DNA of 64,000 bases from Bacteroidia bacterium (GTDB lineage: Bacteria; Bacteroidota; Bacteroidia; Cytophagales; Cyclobacteriaceae), in NCBI GenBank assembly GCA_030432655.1, contig JAUILA010000022.1:1-64000 (forward strand), read 5' to 3'. Positions 1 to 8,851 of this stretch are shown here, one piece after another. The translations under genes and the position numbers were made by a program. The number at the start of each line of letters is the position of its first letter. The stretch's first letter is position 1. A model generated the notes under the pieces. It searched no databases and was not told the DNA's origin. It saw only the letters and a list, made by a program, of their open reading frames with translations.

Positions 1-90
1 GGGACGCCAGCACAAGATTGTGACCCTAAAAACAAACGCAACCGTGCCGGTCACCCGACTCTCAATCATGGGTGAGATCGTCCCCTCAGA

Positions 91-1461
91 TTAAAACTGA
101 AAGCCAGTTTTGATTACTAACGGGCTGTTGTACATTTCATCCTGATTATCATAGAGAAAATTATACAGCACAAGGACTTGCATGGTCATCTTTTTGCTGA
201 CACCAAATTCACGACCTATACCGAGAAGTAACCCCTTGGTCCAATTAACCATTGTGCCATTTTCGGTCTTTATCCTCGAAGCCTTGTTCTCACCTTCGAT
301 ATACCCAAAGAAATTCCTAAATACTTTATGGGAAACATAAAGGCTGTAGCCATACACCGTTCCGTCCTCTTGCTGAAGAGATAAATTCTCCCGATCGAAT
401 TGTGCCCTATACGTACCGGTAAGTCCGGCTGAAAAAAGCTTATTGAACCGATACCCAAGTAAAGGCGAAATATCCAGACTAAATGGATCCACCCGCCCTA
501 TTCCTATATTACCACCAAATTGCAGCCGCTCACCGAAGGATGATTCTTCCAAGGAGGTATGTTTAACCGCTGATGAGAGATCTTGAGCGCTCGGTACTTT
601 TGCATAAGTCTTTTTTAATTCAGACAAATCAGACTGTGCGGCTGAAATCTTGGATGCATTCTGTTGAACATATTCCTTTGCTGCTGAGGTGAGCTTTTCC
701 CGAGCGGCCTGCTGATTCATGTACTGTTCCAACCTTGCTTTTTCAGCCTCTATAAGTGCATTCTGTTGATCAAGTATCGACTGTCCATTGCCTAGTGATT
801 CTTGTAACTCTTTGAAATATTCCGAATTCTCAATTTGGTTTTGGATAAACTCTTCACTTTGAGCTAGAAGCTGTTCTTTGGAAAGCGAATCAAGTTCTAC
901 ATCGGCCCCCGTCTGCTCTTTAAAATAGGATTGTGCTTCGCTTTTAGCTATTTCCCTGGCCTGTCGGTAAGTGGTGGAATCTAGCGATACTTGCCCTGCC
1001 TCAATACCTGTTTGTTCTTGCAGGTATTTTCGGGCTGCCTCATTTCCCTTGTTCACTGCCTGGGAAAGAAGTGTTGAATCTAGTTCCAATTCATTAACCA
1101 TCTGAAGTGATTGTGCATCAACCTGTAATTCATCCAGTATCTCTTGTTGGACGGTGCCGGCTATTTGCGCACTATCCAGATCCAGCACTTGATTGATTTC
1201 TGGTACGATGCTGCGTAAAGAATCTTCCGCTATATCAGAAAGCTGCTGTTTGAGGCCGGTCGTGTCAGTAGGCAAGTCTTTAAGTTCATTGGGAAGGATT
1301 TGATTCAATGAATCAGTAACAAGCTGCTCAGAAGAATCTACTTGCTGTTTGCCGTCTGTCATTGACTCTTTGGCAGATTGAGATAGCTTGCCGGACTGGC
1401 AACCTATTAGGAAAACGATAAAAAGAAAAAAAAGAGGAGAGCAAGCCTTCATCAATTGCAA
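91..1461 (-). CDS. Lipoprotein with long helical middle and barrel-like C-terminus
   Basis: A 456-residue protein with a lipoprotein signal peptide ending in a lipobox, LIGC with the lipidated Cys at residue 21. Residues of about 40-290 are rich in Gln, Glu, Ala, Leu and Ser, with little Pro or Gly, and look helical or coiled-coil. From about residue 315 the character changes to alternating aromatic and polar residues with Gly-rich turns, and the chain ends in Phe, as in outer-membrane beta barrels. I do not recognise a named family. It is the last gene of the transfer operon, 69 bp after the coupling protein, where Bacteroidota elements often carry outer-membrane accessory genes (TraO/TraQ in CTnDOT naming). 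A role in anchoring the channel at the outer membrane is inference only. Confidence 0.75.
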   Translation of the reverse strand: MQLMKACSPLFFLFIVFLIGCQSGKLSQSAKESMTDGKQQVDSSEQLVTDSLNQILPNELKDLPTDTTGLKQQLSDIAEDSLRSIVPEINQVLDLDSAQIAGTVQQEILDELQVDAQSLQMVNELELDSTLLSQAVNKGNEAARKYLQEQTGIEAGQVSLDSTTYRQAREIAKSEAQSYFKEQTGADVELDSLSKEQLLAQSEEFIQNQIENSEYFKELQESLGNGQSILDQQNALIEAEKARLEQYMNQQAAREKLTSAAKEYVQQNASKISAAQSDLSELKKTYAKVPSAQDLSSAVKHTSLEESSFGERLQFGGNIGIGRVDPFSLDISPLLGYRFNKLFSAGLTGTYRAQFDRENLSLQQEDGTVYGYSLYVSHKVFRNFFGYIEGENKASRIKTENGTMVNWTKGLLLGIGREFGVSKKMTMQVLVLYNFLYDNQDEMYNSPLVIKTGFQF

Positions 1462-1530
1462 AGTAATAAAAAATATTAGGGTATTTATACTTACCGATTG
1501 CTTTTAAGCGCTGAGCATACCCTTTGCATA

Positions 1531-3324
1531 TTACTTGGGAATAACTTTCCCACAGAAAAGAGGAATTTCGGAAGCATTATTTATTGCTAGGCGCCCGGCA
1601 AATTCACCTGTAGATAGTTTGGCAATTCTGGATGCTGGAATGGCGTAATCAAGTTGCTCGAAAACGCTCATTCCGTACCTGTTTCTGTCCAGGTTAATTC
1701 CACGTTTGAGTTGGGTGATTTTTCCAAAAAGCCGCTCGAGCCAGTCCAGGGTTTCCTTGTTCTGTACCTGCCCGGCAATTACGTTGGCTATGACCGCGCA
1801 AATGGTTTCAGCGGCCTGCCGGCCGTATTGCTGCCGAAACTGCGGAAGTTCCTGCAAGCCTAACAGAATCGCCACTTTGTTACTGCGAGCCGTAGCTAGT
1901 AGATTCTCCAGGCGGTGAATGTAAAGGGTGGGCACTTCATCTATTATAAGTGCCGAAGGAAGCCGGCGCTTCTGATTCATCAGTTTAATCAGGCGATTAA
2001 TCAGCAGCGCATAACAGGCACTGTTAATTTCCTGAGTTTCCGGAGAGCTGGCAAGTATAAGTATGGAAGGGCTATCCAGATGATTGATGCGCAGGTTCAC
2101 TTCATTTTTTGAAAACACCTGATAAACTTCACTAGTGGCGAGGCGGGCCAGGTTAATCCGCAGCGTACCGAGCTGACCTTCGAGCTGGTCCATCGCTCCT
2201 TTTTTATAAGCGCTGATAAACGGATTGATCAGCGGCAGCACTTCTGGCACCTCTTTTAATCGGACAAATTGCTCCTCATAGTCCAGTTGCAAAAAAGATA
2301 GTACCCCTGGAAAATGGCTGTGGGTGCCACCTTCATGTTGAACCAGGTAATAGATCACTGCAGCGAGCATATTGATCGCAGATTGAGTGAAAAACTGATC
2401 AGACCCGCCTACATTATCTGATTTTTTTAGTGCATAAATTAATGCTTCGGCCGTTTCCACGGCTTGTGGTAACGTAGAGATATAAGCTGGATCCAGGGGA
2501 TTCACCCGAACGCTCAGTGATGGATCTGATAGATTGACCACATGGAATTGGTGGTTTTTAAGCGCGCCGTTTCTATGTTTTTGGTAAGAGGCATACGCGA
2601 GCTCTGTTAAATCCGGATACTTAAAATCATAGATTACGCACGAGAAACCTTTGGCCAGCACCTGTTTCATATAAGGCACAATGATGCTATAGGATTTACC
2701 TGATCCCGGGGTTCCGATGACCATGGTGCCGCGAAAGGGATTGGTAATATTGACCCATCCTTTGCGGCGTCGCCCCTGATAATAATACTTCAACCGAAAA
2801 TGCACCGAATACTTGCTTGATATACGGCGCATGCACTGCGGGAAGCTTTCGTTCTCCCGGTTCCATAAATCCTGGCGCAGCCGGTGCCGGATGGATTTCT
2901 GCAGGTTATCCAAGCCCACATGAGTCAGTATTATACCGGCAAACGAACTGATGGCATAGCACTCCGAACGAAGAGTCTGTACCACCACTTGAAAGAATTC
3001 CCCATATAGCAAAACCGACATGCCCATCAAACCTAATCCGAACAGAAGTACTCCAGCAGACTTCAGCATCGAGATAGGATAAAGGCTGCGCCTGGGTTTA
3101 CTCCCGGCAGTGACAATGAGTACCAGGAGCACGCTGAATGCCTTGCTGTAGAACAGGTTTTGAAACAGCGTAATCCTGCGCAAGGTCACTTCCAATTCAT
3201 TAATGAAAGGTGGGATTTCAAGTTCAAGCCAATTCGCGAAAAGCAGTATTTCCAGGCACACGTAGGAATACACGAGCCCTTGAAAGAAAAAGTAAAGGCG
3301 CTGTTGCTCCCGGGTTTCTTCCAT
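1531..3324 (-). CDS. Type IV coupling protein, VirD4/TraG-type ATPase
   Basis: This is the coupling ATPase that brings the relaxase-DNA complex to the conjugation channel at the inner membrane. The 597-residue protein has hydrophobic N-terminal segments (about residues 10-30, 60-75 and 88-110), a Walker A motif GTPGSGKS at about 204-211, and a Walker B-like IIDEVPTLY around residue 455. This is the TraG-D/VirD4 layout, and its length is typical. In CTnDOT nomenclature the equivalent is called MobC, while TraG there means the VirB4 ATPase, so names clash. It starts 3 bp after the traN stop. Its position at the distal end of the tra genes, far from the relaxase, is unusual, because mobC often lies next to mobA/mobB. 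Confidence 0.93.
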   Translation of the reverse strand: MEETREQQRLYFFFQGLVYSYVCLEILLFANWLELEIPPFINELEVTLRRITLFQNLFYSKAFSVLLVLIVTAGSKPRRSLYPISMLKSAGVLLFGLGLMGMSVLLYGEFFQVVVQTLRSECYAISSFAGIILTHVGLDNLQKSIRHRLRQDLWNRENESFPQCMRRISSKYSVHFRLKYYYQGRRRKGWVNITNPFRGTMVIGTPGSGKSYSIIVPYMKQVLAKGFSCVIYDFKYPDLTELAYASYQKHRNGALKNHQFHVVNLSDPSLSVRVNPLDPAYISTLPQAVETAEALIYALKKSDNVGGSDQFFTQSAINMLAAVIYYLVQHEGGTHSHFPGVLSFLQLDYEEQFVRLKEVPEVLPLINPFISAYKKGAMDQLEGQLGTLRINLARLATSEVYQVFSKNEVNLRINHLDSPSILILASSPETQEINSACYALLINRLIKLMNQKRRLPSALIIDEVPTLYIHRLENLLATARSNKVAILLGLQELPQFRQQYGRQAAETICAVIANVIAGQVQNKETLDWLERLFGKITQLKRGINLDRNRYGMSVFEQLDYAIPASRIAKLSTGEFAGRLAINNASEIPLFCGKVIPK

Positions 3325-3327
3325 GTT

Positions 3328-4098
3328 TCAGTAGGCATCTGCTGAAAGCAGCAACCGGTAGGGAATAGGTAGCGAGATGAGGCGTCCGCCCGGGTGCTCC
3401 CGGGCTGTTACCTGAAGCTCATGGCCTGAAAATAATTCGCTTGTCTGAATCGCGAGAATCGTACGGTATTGCCGGATAACTTTTCTGGGAGAATGCAAGC
3501 TGAAGGATGGGGTGATGAGTACCTGCTGCACGTTGGTGCGCCTGGTAAGGCGTTCGGCCTGACGACAGAGCGTGAGCGCCTGCATATCAAAAACCAGGTC
3601 CGAATCATTCTGTATTTCTATATCGAGCAGCAATACCTGATCCACCAGACGCAGCGCATTGAGCCGCAAGGTCAGCCCCAGCTCTTTGGATTTTACTACC
3701 GGCTTTCGGATTTTTTCTGAGATCATCTGCACGGAGAGCTGCTTTAATTTCTCATTACTCAGCTGAGACGAAAGGATAGGTAAGCCTTGAGAATCTACCT
3801 GTACATAACGGTCGGCTTTTTCTCTTTCTGAAGACAGCACTTCCCATTGATACAAGGCCGTTTCTCCAGTTAAAGTCAACACACCCACGAACTGCACTTC
3901 ATCGCTGAGTGGTTTAATTAGCAACAGGTGATCATTCACCTTGTGAACCGCTAAGCGATCGGTACTCACATCCACGTGCCGGATCTGCTCTGCAAGCACC
4001 ACATGGGTCGTGACCTCCGGATGCACGTTTATTGTTTGTTCCTGGGCAAAAGAGAAAAAAGGAAGGACGAAAAGAGAAAAGCAAACGAAGTATTTCAT
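3328..4098 (-). CDS. traN: Conjugative transfer protein TraN (VirB9-like, DUF4138)
   Basis: A 256-residue exported protein with signal peptide MKYFVCFSLFVLPFFSFAQ. The body is beta-rich, with the TraN-type features of an early HPEVTTHV segment and repeated short strand-turn patterns. In Bacteroidetes conjugative elements TraN is the VirB9-like component of the periplasmic/outer-membrane core, and it is always found next to TraM, as here (1 bp gap). The length is a little shorter than the roughly 300 residues common in the family. Identification rests on sequence character plus position after traM. Confidence 0.88.
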   Translation of the reverse strand: MKYFVCFSLFVLPFFSFAQEQTINVHPEVTTHVVLAEQIRHVDVSTDRLAVHKVNDHLLLIKPLSDEVQFVGVLTLTGETALYQWEVLSSEREKADRYVQVDSQGLPILSSQLSNEKLKQLSVQMISEKIRKPVVKSKELGLTLRLNALRLVDQVLLLDIEIQNDSDLVFDMQALTLCRQAERLTRRTNVQQVLITPSFSLHSPRKVIRQYRTILAIQTSELFSGHELQVTAREHPGGRLISLPIPYRLLLSADAY

Positions 4099-4099
4099 G

Positions 4100-5113
4100 T
4101 TAGTAGGGAGTTAAATAGAGAATGGTACCGGCCTTGATCAGCGCTTTATTCTTTCGGGCCGCTTTAGCCAGGACTCGACTGCTCGTACGTACACTGTTTT
4201 GAATCATACTTTGGGCCAGGTCCTGAAATAAGGAAGGATCCCCTCCCGAAGAAATGGTGGGAAATGATTGCAGCAGACTGCTTTCTGCTTCCTTTCTGAT
4301 CTCAATAAAATTCCCTTGCGGTACGTGCAGACCTTCCCCTCCATCTATGTCCCGGATGCGTAATTCAATCGGATAAACGACTCCATTCATGTATATCGAA
4401 TTCACCAGCAGTTGCAACCGATCTGTAGAAAAGGCTTGCACCTGGGCATAGACTATGGTTCCGACAGGTGCCACACTCCCTTCATCAAGCGGCAGCCGAG
4501 TCGTAAGCTGAAGCATCAGACGATCTCCCTGCTGGACCCAGGTGTCCTGTAGGATTATTCCTTGCGGAAAAGGCATCGCTTTTTCCTGGCTATGAAATAC
4601 ACCGGGCGATCCACTGTTCCCTGAAAAGAATACAGCAGGCGCCAAAGGTTCCTCTTTTATAGCCAAGTTCACAGAATCATTTACTTCCGACCGCAAGGTA
4701 TCCTCCTTAATTTTGACTCCCTGTTGATGACTTGCGGCCGTGGCAACTCGTTCGTAGGTCCTTACAGGCATCGTCCTTCTGGGCGGATTCAACGCTTCTT
4801 GCCAAACCACTTCCAGCGAATCCAGCTGCATTTGTTCTTGCTCAGTATAACGCGAAGAATGCTGCGGTATCGCTGTTTCTTTTTGATCGAGCTCCTGGAT
4901 AAAGGTCTGATCTCCTCCATTTCGATACACCCTTTGAAACGCTTCGAATTTCCCGTCAATGGTTGCCTCCTTCGGCTCAGGCAAACTGGCCACAATTCCT
5001 GATGGAGGGTCAAGATTGGCTTCTTCTGATTTGGTTTTCAATACCAGGAAGTTCATCCCAGCCAGCAGTGGTAACAGCAGTGCCGGTGCCCACCATTTAA
5101 TCTGTTTTTTCAT
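4100..5113 (-). CDS. traM: Conjugative transfer protein TraM (VirB10-like)
   Basis: A 337-residue protein with one N-terminal membrane segment (about residues 8-26), a low-complexity Glu/Gln/Pro-rich periplasmic linker to about residue 160, and a C-terminal beta domain. The latter holds the TraM_C hallmarks: a pre-strand GTIVYAQVQAF, then NGVVYPIELRIRDIDGGEGL followed by a VPQ motif. VirB10-like proteins span the periplasm and link inner- and outer-membrane parts of the channel. The start overlaps the end of traL by 17 bp, which suggests coupled translation. Confidence 0.9.
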   Translation of the reverse strand: MKKQIKWWAPALLLPLLAGMNFLVLKTKSEEANLDPPSGIVASLPEPKEATIDGKFEAFQRVYRNGGDQTFIQELDQKETAIPQHSSRYTEQEQMQLDSLEVVWQEALNPPRRTMPVRTYERVATAASHQQGVKIKEDTLRSEVNDSVNLAIKEEPLAPAVFFSGNSGSPGVFHSQEKAMPFPQGIILQDTWVQQGDRLMLQLTTRLPLDEGSVAPVGTIVYAQVQAFSTDRLQLLVNSIYMNGVVYPIELRIRDIDGGEGLHVPQGNFIEIRKEAESSLLQSFPTISSGGDPSLFQDLAQSMIQNSVRTSSRVLAKAARKNKALIKAGTILYLTPY

Positions 5114-5363
5114 TTTGTAATTGGTTTAATTCCGTATCAATTTCCTGCAGCAATTCCAGCGCCCTGCACGAATCCCTTTCTTGTGATAGAGCACGGAGCT
5201 TATCGTAGACCTGTAAAGTTTTAAGGATCTTGGTTGAGGCAGGTCGCAAGTGAATCTGCCGGATCTGCTGCTGTATGCCTTGTTTAGACGCTGGCTCCTG
5301 GCAGACCAACCAGACCAGCGCCAGTGCCAATACCACGCCCAATCCGTATATTTTTTGTTTCAT
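5097..5363 (-). CDS. traL: Small single-pass membrane protein in the TraL position
   Basis: An 88-residue protein with one N-terminal transmembrane segment (residues 6-21) and a charged, helical cytoplasmic or periplasmic tail rich in Gln and Leu. There is no catalytic motif. It sits exactly between traK and traM, where CTnDOT-type systems encode TraL, and overlaps both neighbours (1 bp with traK, 17 bp with traM). The TraL name is given from synteny, size and topology, not from clear sequence signatures. Confidence 0.7.
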   Translation of the reverse strand: MKQKIYGLGVVLALALVWLVCQEPASKQGIQQQIRQIHLRPASTKILKTLQVYDKLRALSQERDSCRALELLQEIDTELNQLQNEKTD

Positions 5364-5968
5364 CAGTAGGCGCGTTTTATCTCATCCCGAAGCACCTGGT
5401 TGTCCAGGGTCTTCCAGCCCGTAATCAATAGTCCGTGAGGATTATTCTCACTTCGCGGTACCTCCTGCAGGCGCCCTGTAGTAATCAGGCGTCGATACTG
5501 GATTCGGCTGCCACGTTCAATACGCTGCAGCCCGTAATAAGTAAAGCTGTTTTCCTGCATTCGGACCGAATCCATTTGAACTGAAAGCACCGCACTACTG
5601 GAAAGAATCTGGTTGTAATAGCCTTTCTCTTTTAAGGTATTGTATTCACGCACCCCTGATTCATCGATCAGGTACATCGCCCGTTCCAGGCTGCGCTTTA
5701 TAAAGGCATCATCAGGGGGCAGGCTAAAAAACAGTTCATGATACCGCTCCACATGAGCAGCGTATTCCGCCGGCCGGTTTTCCGGCATGCGGCTCGCTCG
5801 AAGCGGCGTGGTTCCATCCAAAACATAAATACTCTCCTGCGCCTCTCGCACTAGCAAACCGGCGGAATGCATGGCATACACCGCAATGATTACTGAGACA
5901 ATCAAACTGCACAGCGCTACAGTCAGCGCCAGTTTTATTTTATTTTCAATGGATTCAAGTAATCTCAT
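5363..5968 (-). CDS. traK: Conjugative transfer protein TraK (VirB8-like)
   Basis: A 201-residue protein with a short cytoplasmic N-terminus, one transmembrane helix (about residues 12-34) and a periplasmic alpha/beta domain. Family-typical segments are the early LDGTTPLRA strand, the EYAAHVERYHELFFSLPPDD helix, and a final strand pair with GLLITGWKTLDN. TraK is the VirB8-like scaffold of the inner-membrane complex. It overlaps traJ by 4 bp (ATGA type) and touches traL, as in the canonical J-K-L-M-N order. Confidence 0.9.
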   Translation of the reverse strand: MRLLESIENKIKLALTVALCSLIVSVIIAVYAMHSAGLLVREAQESIYVLDGTTPLRASRMPENRPAEYAAHVERYHELFFSLPPDDAFIKRSLERAMYLIDESGVREYNTLKEKGYYNQILSSSAVLSVQMDSVRMQENSFTYYGLQRIERGSRIQYRRLITTGRLQEVPRSENNPHGLLITGWKTLDNQVLRDEIKRAY

Positions 5969-6957
5969 AAGACATAGCGGGTTAATCGGCCCACAATTCT
6001 TGTGGCAGTGCTTACGGCATGTCCCACCCCGCCGGAAGTAATAATCCAGGTACTCAGCACCGGAATCGTAAGCATCGCGATGGCGCCGACAATCAATACA
6101 ATCAAATACATGTTCGAGGCCCAGGCGGCCGAAGACACATAGGCATAGAAAGCCAGATCATCTTCGAGGATATAATCCAGCACGGACAATTCCTTGAGCA
6201 GGGCGTATTTAATGAGCGTCATAGAGAGCGACATCACCAAGTACCCCAGGCCTGCGTACAGGCTCACCGAAACGTACCTGGCTATCCAGCGGGAATAGCT
6301 TTCCCGGAAAGCCGGGAGCACGCTGACTGCAAAAGAAAACGGCCCCAAGATCATCAGGATCGCAGCGAAAATGATCTGGATAAAAAAGATCAGGTATGAA
6401 CAGGCCTGAAATACGGTGAGTACCAGCATTTCAGCAACTTCCATCAGCAGCCACCGGAATTTGGACATCACCAGCACATAGTAGCCTTTGATCTGATCGA
6501 ATACTTCGGAAAAATCAATTCCAAGCGTACTCATCCAGTCCTCTTCTTTTCCCTGATCAGCGAACTGCTCGATCTCGGCACTCTCTTCTGTCAGGCGCCG
6601 GGAAACTTCAGCCAGCTTCTGATAGCGTTCGAGCTGGATCGCGTCAATCTCATCAATGCGGTCTTTGAGCAGCACCCGGGTGCGGTCCGAGACAATTTCT
6701 CCGGGAACGGCGATCAGCTCGACGAACTGTGGCCAGAAAATGATCACCATCCCCAGAGCAAAAGGGCGAAGCAGCGTCATCACTTCCAGGCGCTCGTCTC
6801 CGGAGAGCATGGTATAGGACTTCATAGCAAAATAAAGGAGCATACAAATGGCGCACAGGGCCTGCGCATCAGAAAGAAATACCGAAAGTTCGGTAGTCAG
6901 CATTCCGTACAACCCTTCAAGAAGTAGCAGCATTTCCCGGTCAATGATCTCGCGCAT
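5965..6957 (-). CDS. traJ: Conjugative transfer protein TraJ (VirB6-like)
   Basis: A 330-residue polytopic inner-membrane protein. Hydrophobic helices lie at about 30-50, 62-82, 165-215 (two or three passes), 230-255 and 275-310, with a charged helical domain at about 85-160. This matches the VirB6-like TraJ of Bacteroidetes elements in length and layout. It is placed between the TraI-like gene (3 bp gap) and traK (4 bp overlap). Confidence 0.88.
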   Translation of the reverse strand: MREIIDREMLLLLEGLYGMLTTELSVFLSDAQALCAICMLLYFAMKSYTMLSGDERLEVMTLLRPFALGMVIIFWPQFVELIAVPGEIVSDRTRVLLKDRIDEIDAIQLERYQKLAEVSRRLTEESAEIEQFADQGKEEDWMSTLGIDFSEVFDQIKGYYVLVMSKFRWLLMEVAEMLVLTVFQACSYLIFFIQIIFAAILMILGPFSFAVSVLPAFRESYSRWIARYVSVSLYAGLGYLVMSLSMTLIKYALLKELSVLDYILEDDLAFYAYVSSAAWASNMYLIVLIVGAIAMLTIPVLSTWIITSGGVGHAVSTATRIVGRLTRYVL

Positions 6958-6960
6958 GGT

Positions 6961-7560
6961 TTATGGAATTTTTGGTAAAGCGTAATAGCGGGTAAGTACC
7001 TGCAATCGCCCGATCAATACTTCCCATTCGCCGGTCAACCTGCGCAAGGATTGCTGCAGGTCGCCAGGCGCCATATAGCCATTTACAACGAGCTCCTCAG
7101 ATTGGGTTAAGCCAATGGCTTCCTGCTGCAGGATCTGGAGGTAGGGCGCGGGCACCCCGGCGAGGCGCGCTGCGTGCTGCTCGCGGGTAAAACGCGCATG
7201 ATACCTTTCCAACTGCTGTTGAAAATGCAGCCAATAGGGTAAGGGCGCTTGCCGGGAGGCTGCATCGGCCAGCTGCTCAGTGGTTACTTGTTCCAGCTCG
7301 GAATTTTCCTCAGATGCCTGATCGCGATTGGCTTGCATCGTGGCGAGCGTGGGCGTCAGCTGCCTAATGATCCTGCGGTCTTCGCCCTTTCGGTAGCGGT
7401 TATGAAAGAGCACAAAGTACCAGCGAGGCCGGAACTTTTCCCAGCGCTGATGGGTCAGCCGCTGAATCTGACGCCGCGTATTATGATCACGTACCACGGT
7501 TTGGGCTGGCGCAATTCCCGCCGTAAACAATATCATCAGGATCATCAACGAACTTCTCAT
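6961..7560 (-). CDS. Secreted helical protein in the TraI position
   Basis: A 199-residue exported protein with signal peptide MRSSLMILMILFTAGIAPAQ. The mature part is helical and very basic near the start, with a conspicuous WEKFRPRWYFVLFHNRYRKG segment, then Gln/Leu-rich helices. It lies just upstream of traJ, where CTnDOT-type operons encode TraI (DUF4141, thought to be VirB5-like). I see only moderate resemblance to TraI, so I leave the symbol empty. It overlaps the preceding gene by 4 bp (ATGA), showing that it belongs to the transfer operon. Confidence 0.78.
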   Translation of the reverse strand: MRSSLMILMILFTAGIAPAQTVVRDHNTRRQIQRLTHQRWEKFRPRWYFVLFHNRYRKGEDRRIIRQLTPTLATMQANRDQASEENSELEQVTTEQLADAASRQAPLPYWLHFQQQLERYHARFTREQHAARLAGVPAPYLQILQQEAIGLTQSEELVVNGYMAPGDLQQSLRRLTGEWEVLIGRLQVLTRYYALPKIP

Positions 7561-8201
7561 GGTTTTTCGGCTAAGATTTGAGCAACTATTCGACTATCAT
7601 AATCCGGGAATTCCAGCGGGGCGCCAGAGCGTTTACCTCGCTGCAGTAATTTCAAACGTCTTCGTACCTGAAAGCACATTCCGCGCATCAAACGCAGCTC
7701 ATTTTCCACATGAGATAGCAATTCCAATCGCTGTCCGGCATGCAGCAGGTTTTCTTCACCGGTGCCCAATACCCCCTGCTGAAGGGCTATCGCCATCGCT
7801 GCGGTGCGTTCGGCCAGCGCCCAGCTAAGGCCAAGAGAGACGCCGGACAGTGATGGATTATCTTGCGTAAGCTCCAGGATCTCTTTTTGTAAGGCATAAA
7901 TATCACTTGCCGCCTGGGCGCAGTTCTTTACTTTCTGACTCGCTGCCAATCCTTCGGGCAGCTCAGAGAGCGAGCGATACAGGCGGGATTGAACCGCATG
8001 GATCAGGGTCGTTTTCCCTGCCACCTCTTCGCGGATATCTTTCAAAGCTTCGCTTTCGTTTTCTCCCTGCTGAAGGGCGGCAAGTAGCACCACCTGGTTT
8101 TCAGTCAGTTCCAGGAGTTTGGATTCATCCACGACGATGCCTTGAGCCAGCACCGTTTGGAAAAAGAAGGTTGATAAGAGAATAAAAAAAATCGTTTTCA
8201 T
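7557..8201 (-). CDS. Secreted helical transfer-operon protein, paralogue of the next gene upstream
   Basis: A 214-residue exported protein with signal peptide MKTIFFILLSTFFFQTVLAQ. The body is almost wholly helical. It is a diverged paralogue of the product at 8204-8851. Both share an EL/EELRLMRGM core followed by a basic VRRRLK/VQRKMR segment, a helix of the form AADIxxxQxxxLxLxxxNPxL, and an ending of the PDxDxxxVxxxLxE type. Tandem VirB5-like or TraI-like periplasmic proteins would fit, but no family is certain. The gene is coupled to its neighbours (4 bp overlap downstream, 2 bp gap upstream). Confidence 0.8.
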   Translation of the reverse strand: MKTIFFILLSTFFFQTVLAQGIVVDESKLLELTENQVVLLAALQQGENESEALKDIREEVAGKTTLIHAVQSRLYRSLSELPEGLAASQKVKNCAQAASDIYALQKEILELTQDNPSLSGVSLGLSWALAERTAAMAIALQQGVLGTGEENLLHAGQRLELLSHVENELRLMRGMCFQVRRRLKLLQRGKRSGAPLEFPDYDSRIVAQILAEKP

Positions 8202-8203
8202 AG

Positions 8204-8851
8204 CTATTTGAATTCAGATAAAACTTCAGAAACTAGGGCCGCATCCTGATCAGGAAAGGGCACCGTAAAGGGATTGAGCGCGGTGAACACCCCTACCCGG
8301 GCAGCAAACCGCATCTTTCGCTGCACCCCGTAGGCCATTCCCCGCATCAGGCGCAGCTCTTCAATCACGTGCTCCAGGATTTGTTGGCGCTGCCGGTTAT
8401 CCAACATATTAACTTCGCCCCCCACCAATGCGCTGTACATATAGATCATCAGGTTCGCCGTTCGATCTACCAGGGCTTTTTCGGCCTGATAGGCTACCAG
8501 CAGCAAGGTCGGGTTGCTGGCCGCCAGCTGAAGCATTCGCTCCTGGTAGCGGGCAATGTCTGCGGCAATCTGCGCAGCATACCTAAGCTCTTTGGTGTCT
8601 TTAATAATGGAAGTAACTGTAGTAAGGCGCGAATGCATTTTCTCATTGATCTCCCGGATCTGCTCCATTTTTTCAGAGATGTAGATTTGGGCGGTAAGAA
8701 TGCGCGATTCGTTCGAGCGGATTTCTTTGAGTTTCTCCTGCTGCTCGGTATGCTGAACCACCAGGGTACTCATCACCAGCGGATCCCATACGAGCTGCTG
8801 GGCCTTACCCGTGAGTGGGAATAGTAATAGGAGTATCAGGTATCGTCTCAT
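8204..8851 (-). CDS. Secreted helical transfer-operon protein, paralogue of the next gene downstream
   Basis: A 215-residue exported protein (signal peptide MRRYLILLLLFPLTGKAQ) with a long helical body. The EELRLMRGMAYGVQRKMR segment at about residues 165-182 and the final PDQDAALVSEVLSE pair it with the adjacent gene at 7557-8201, so the two arose by tandem duplication. It starts inside the last codons of traG (4 bp overlap). Periplasmic location and involvement in the conjugation channel are inferred from the signal peptide and operon position. Confidence 0.8.
   Translation of the reverse strand: MRRYLILLLLFPLTGKAQQLVWDPLVMSTLVVQHTEQQEKLKEIRSNESRILTAQIYISEKMEQIREINEKMHSRLTTVTSIIKDTKELRYAAQIAADIARYQERMLQLAASNPTLLLVAYQAEKALVDRTANLMIYMYSALVGGEVNMLDNRQRQQILEHVIEELRLMRGMAYGVQRKMRFAARVGVFTALNPFTVPFPDQDAALVSEVLSEFK

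Noticed and set aside
1-70. Minus-strand frame open to the left edge, starting at an ATG at 68-70 and preceded by a GAGGGG stretch
   Set aside because: Only 23 codons are visible, the product shows no clear protein character, and the stretch could be the tail of a noncoding region. More sequence to the left would decide.
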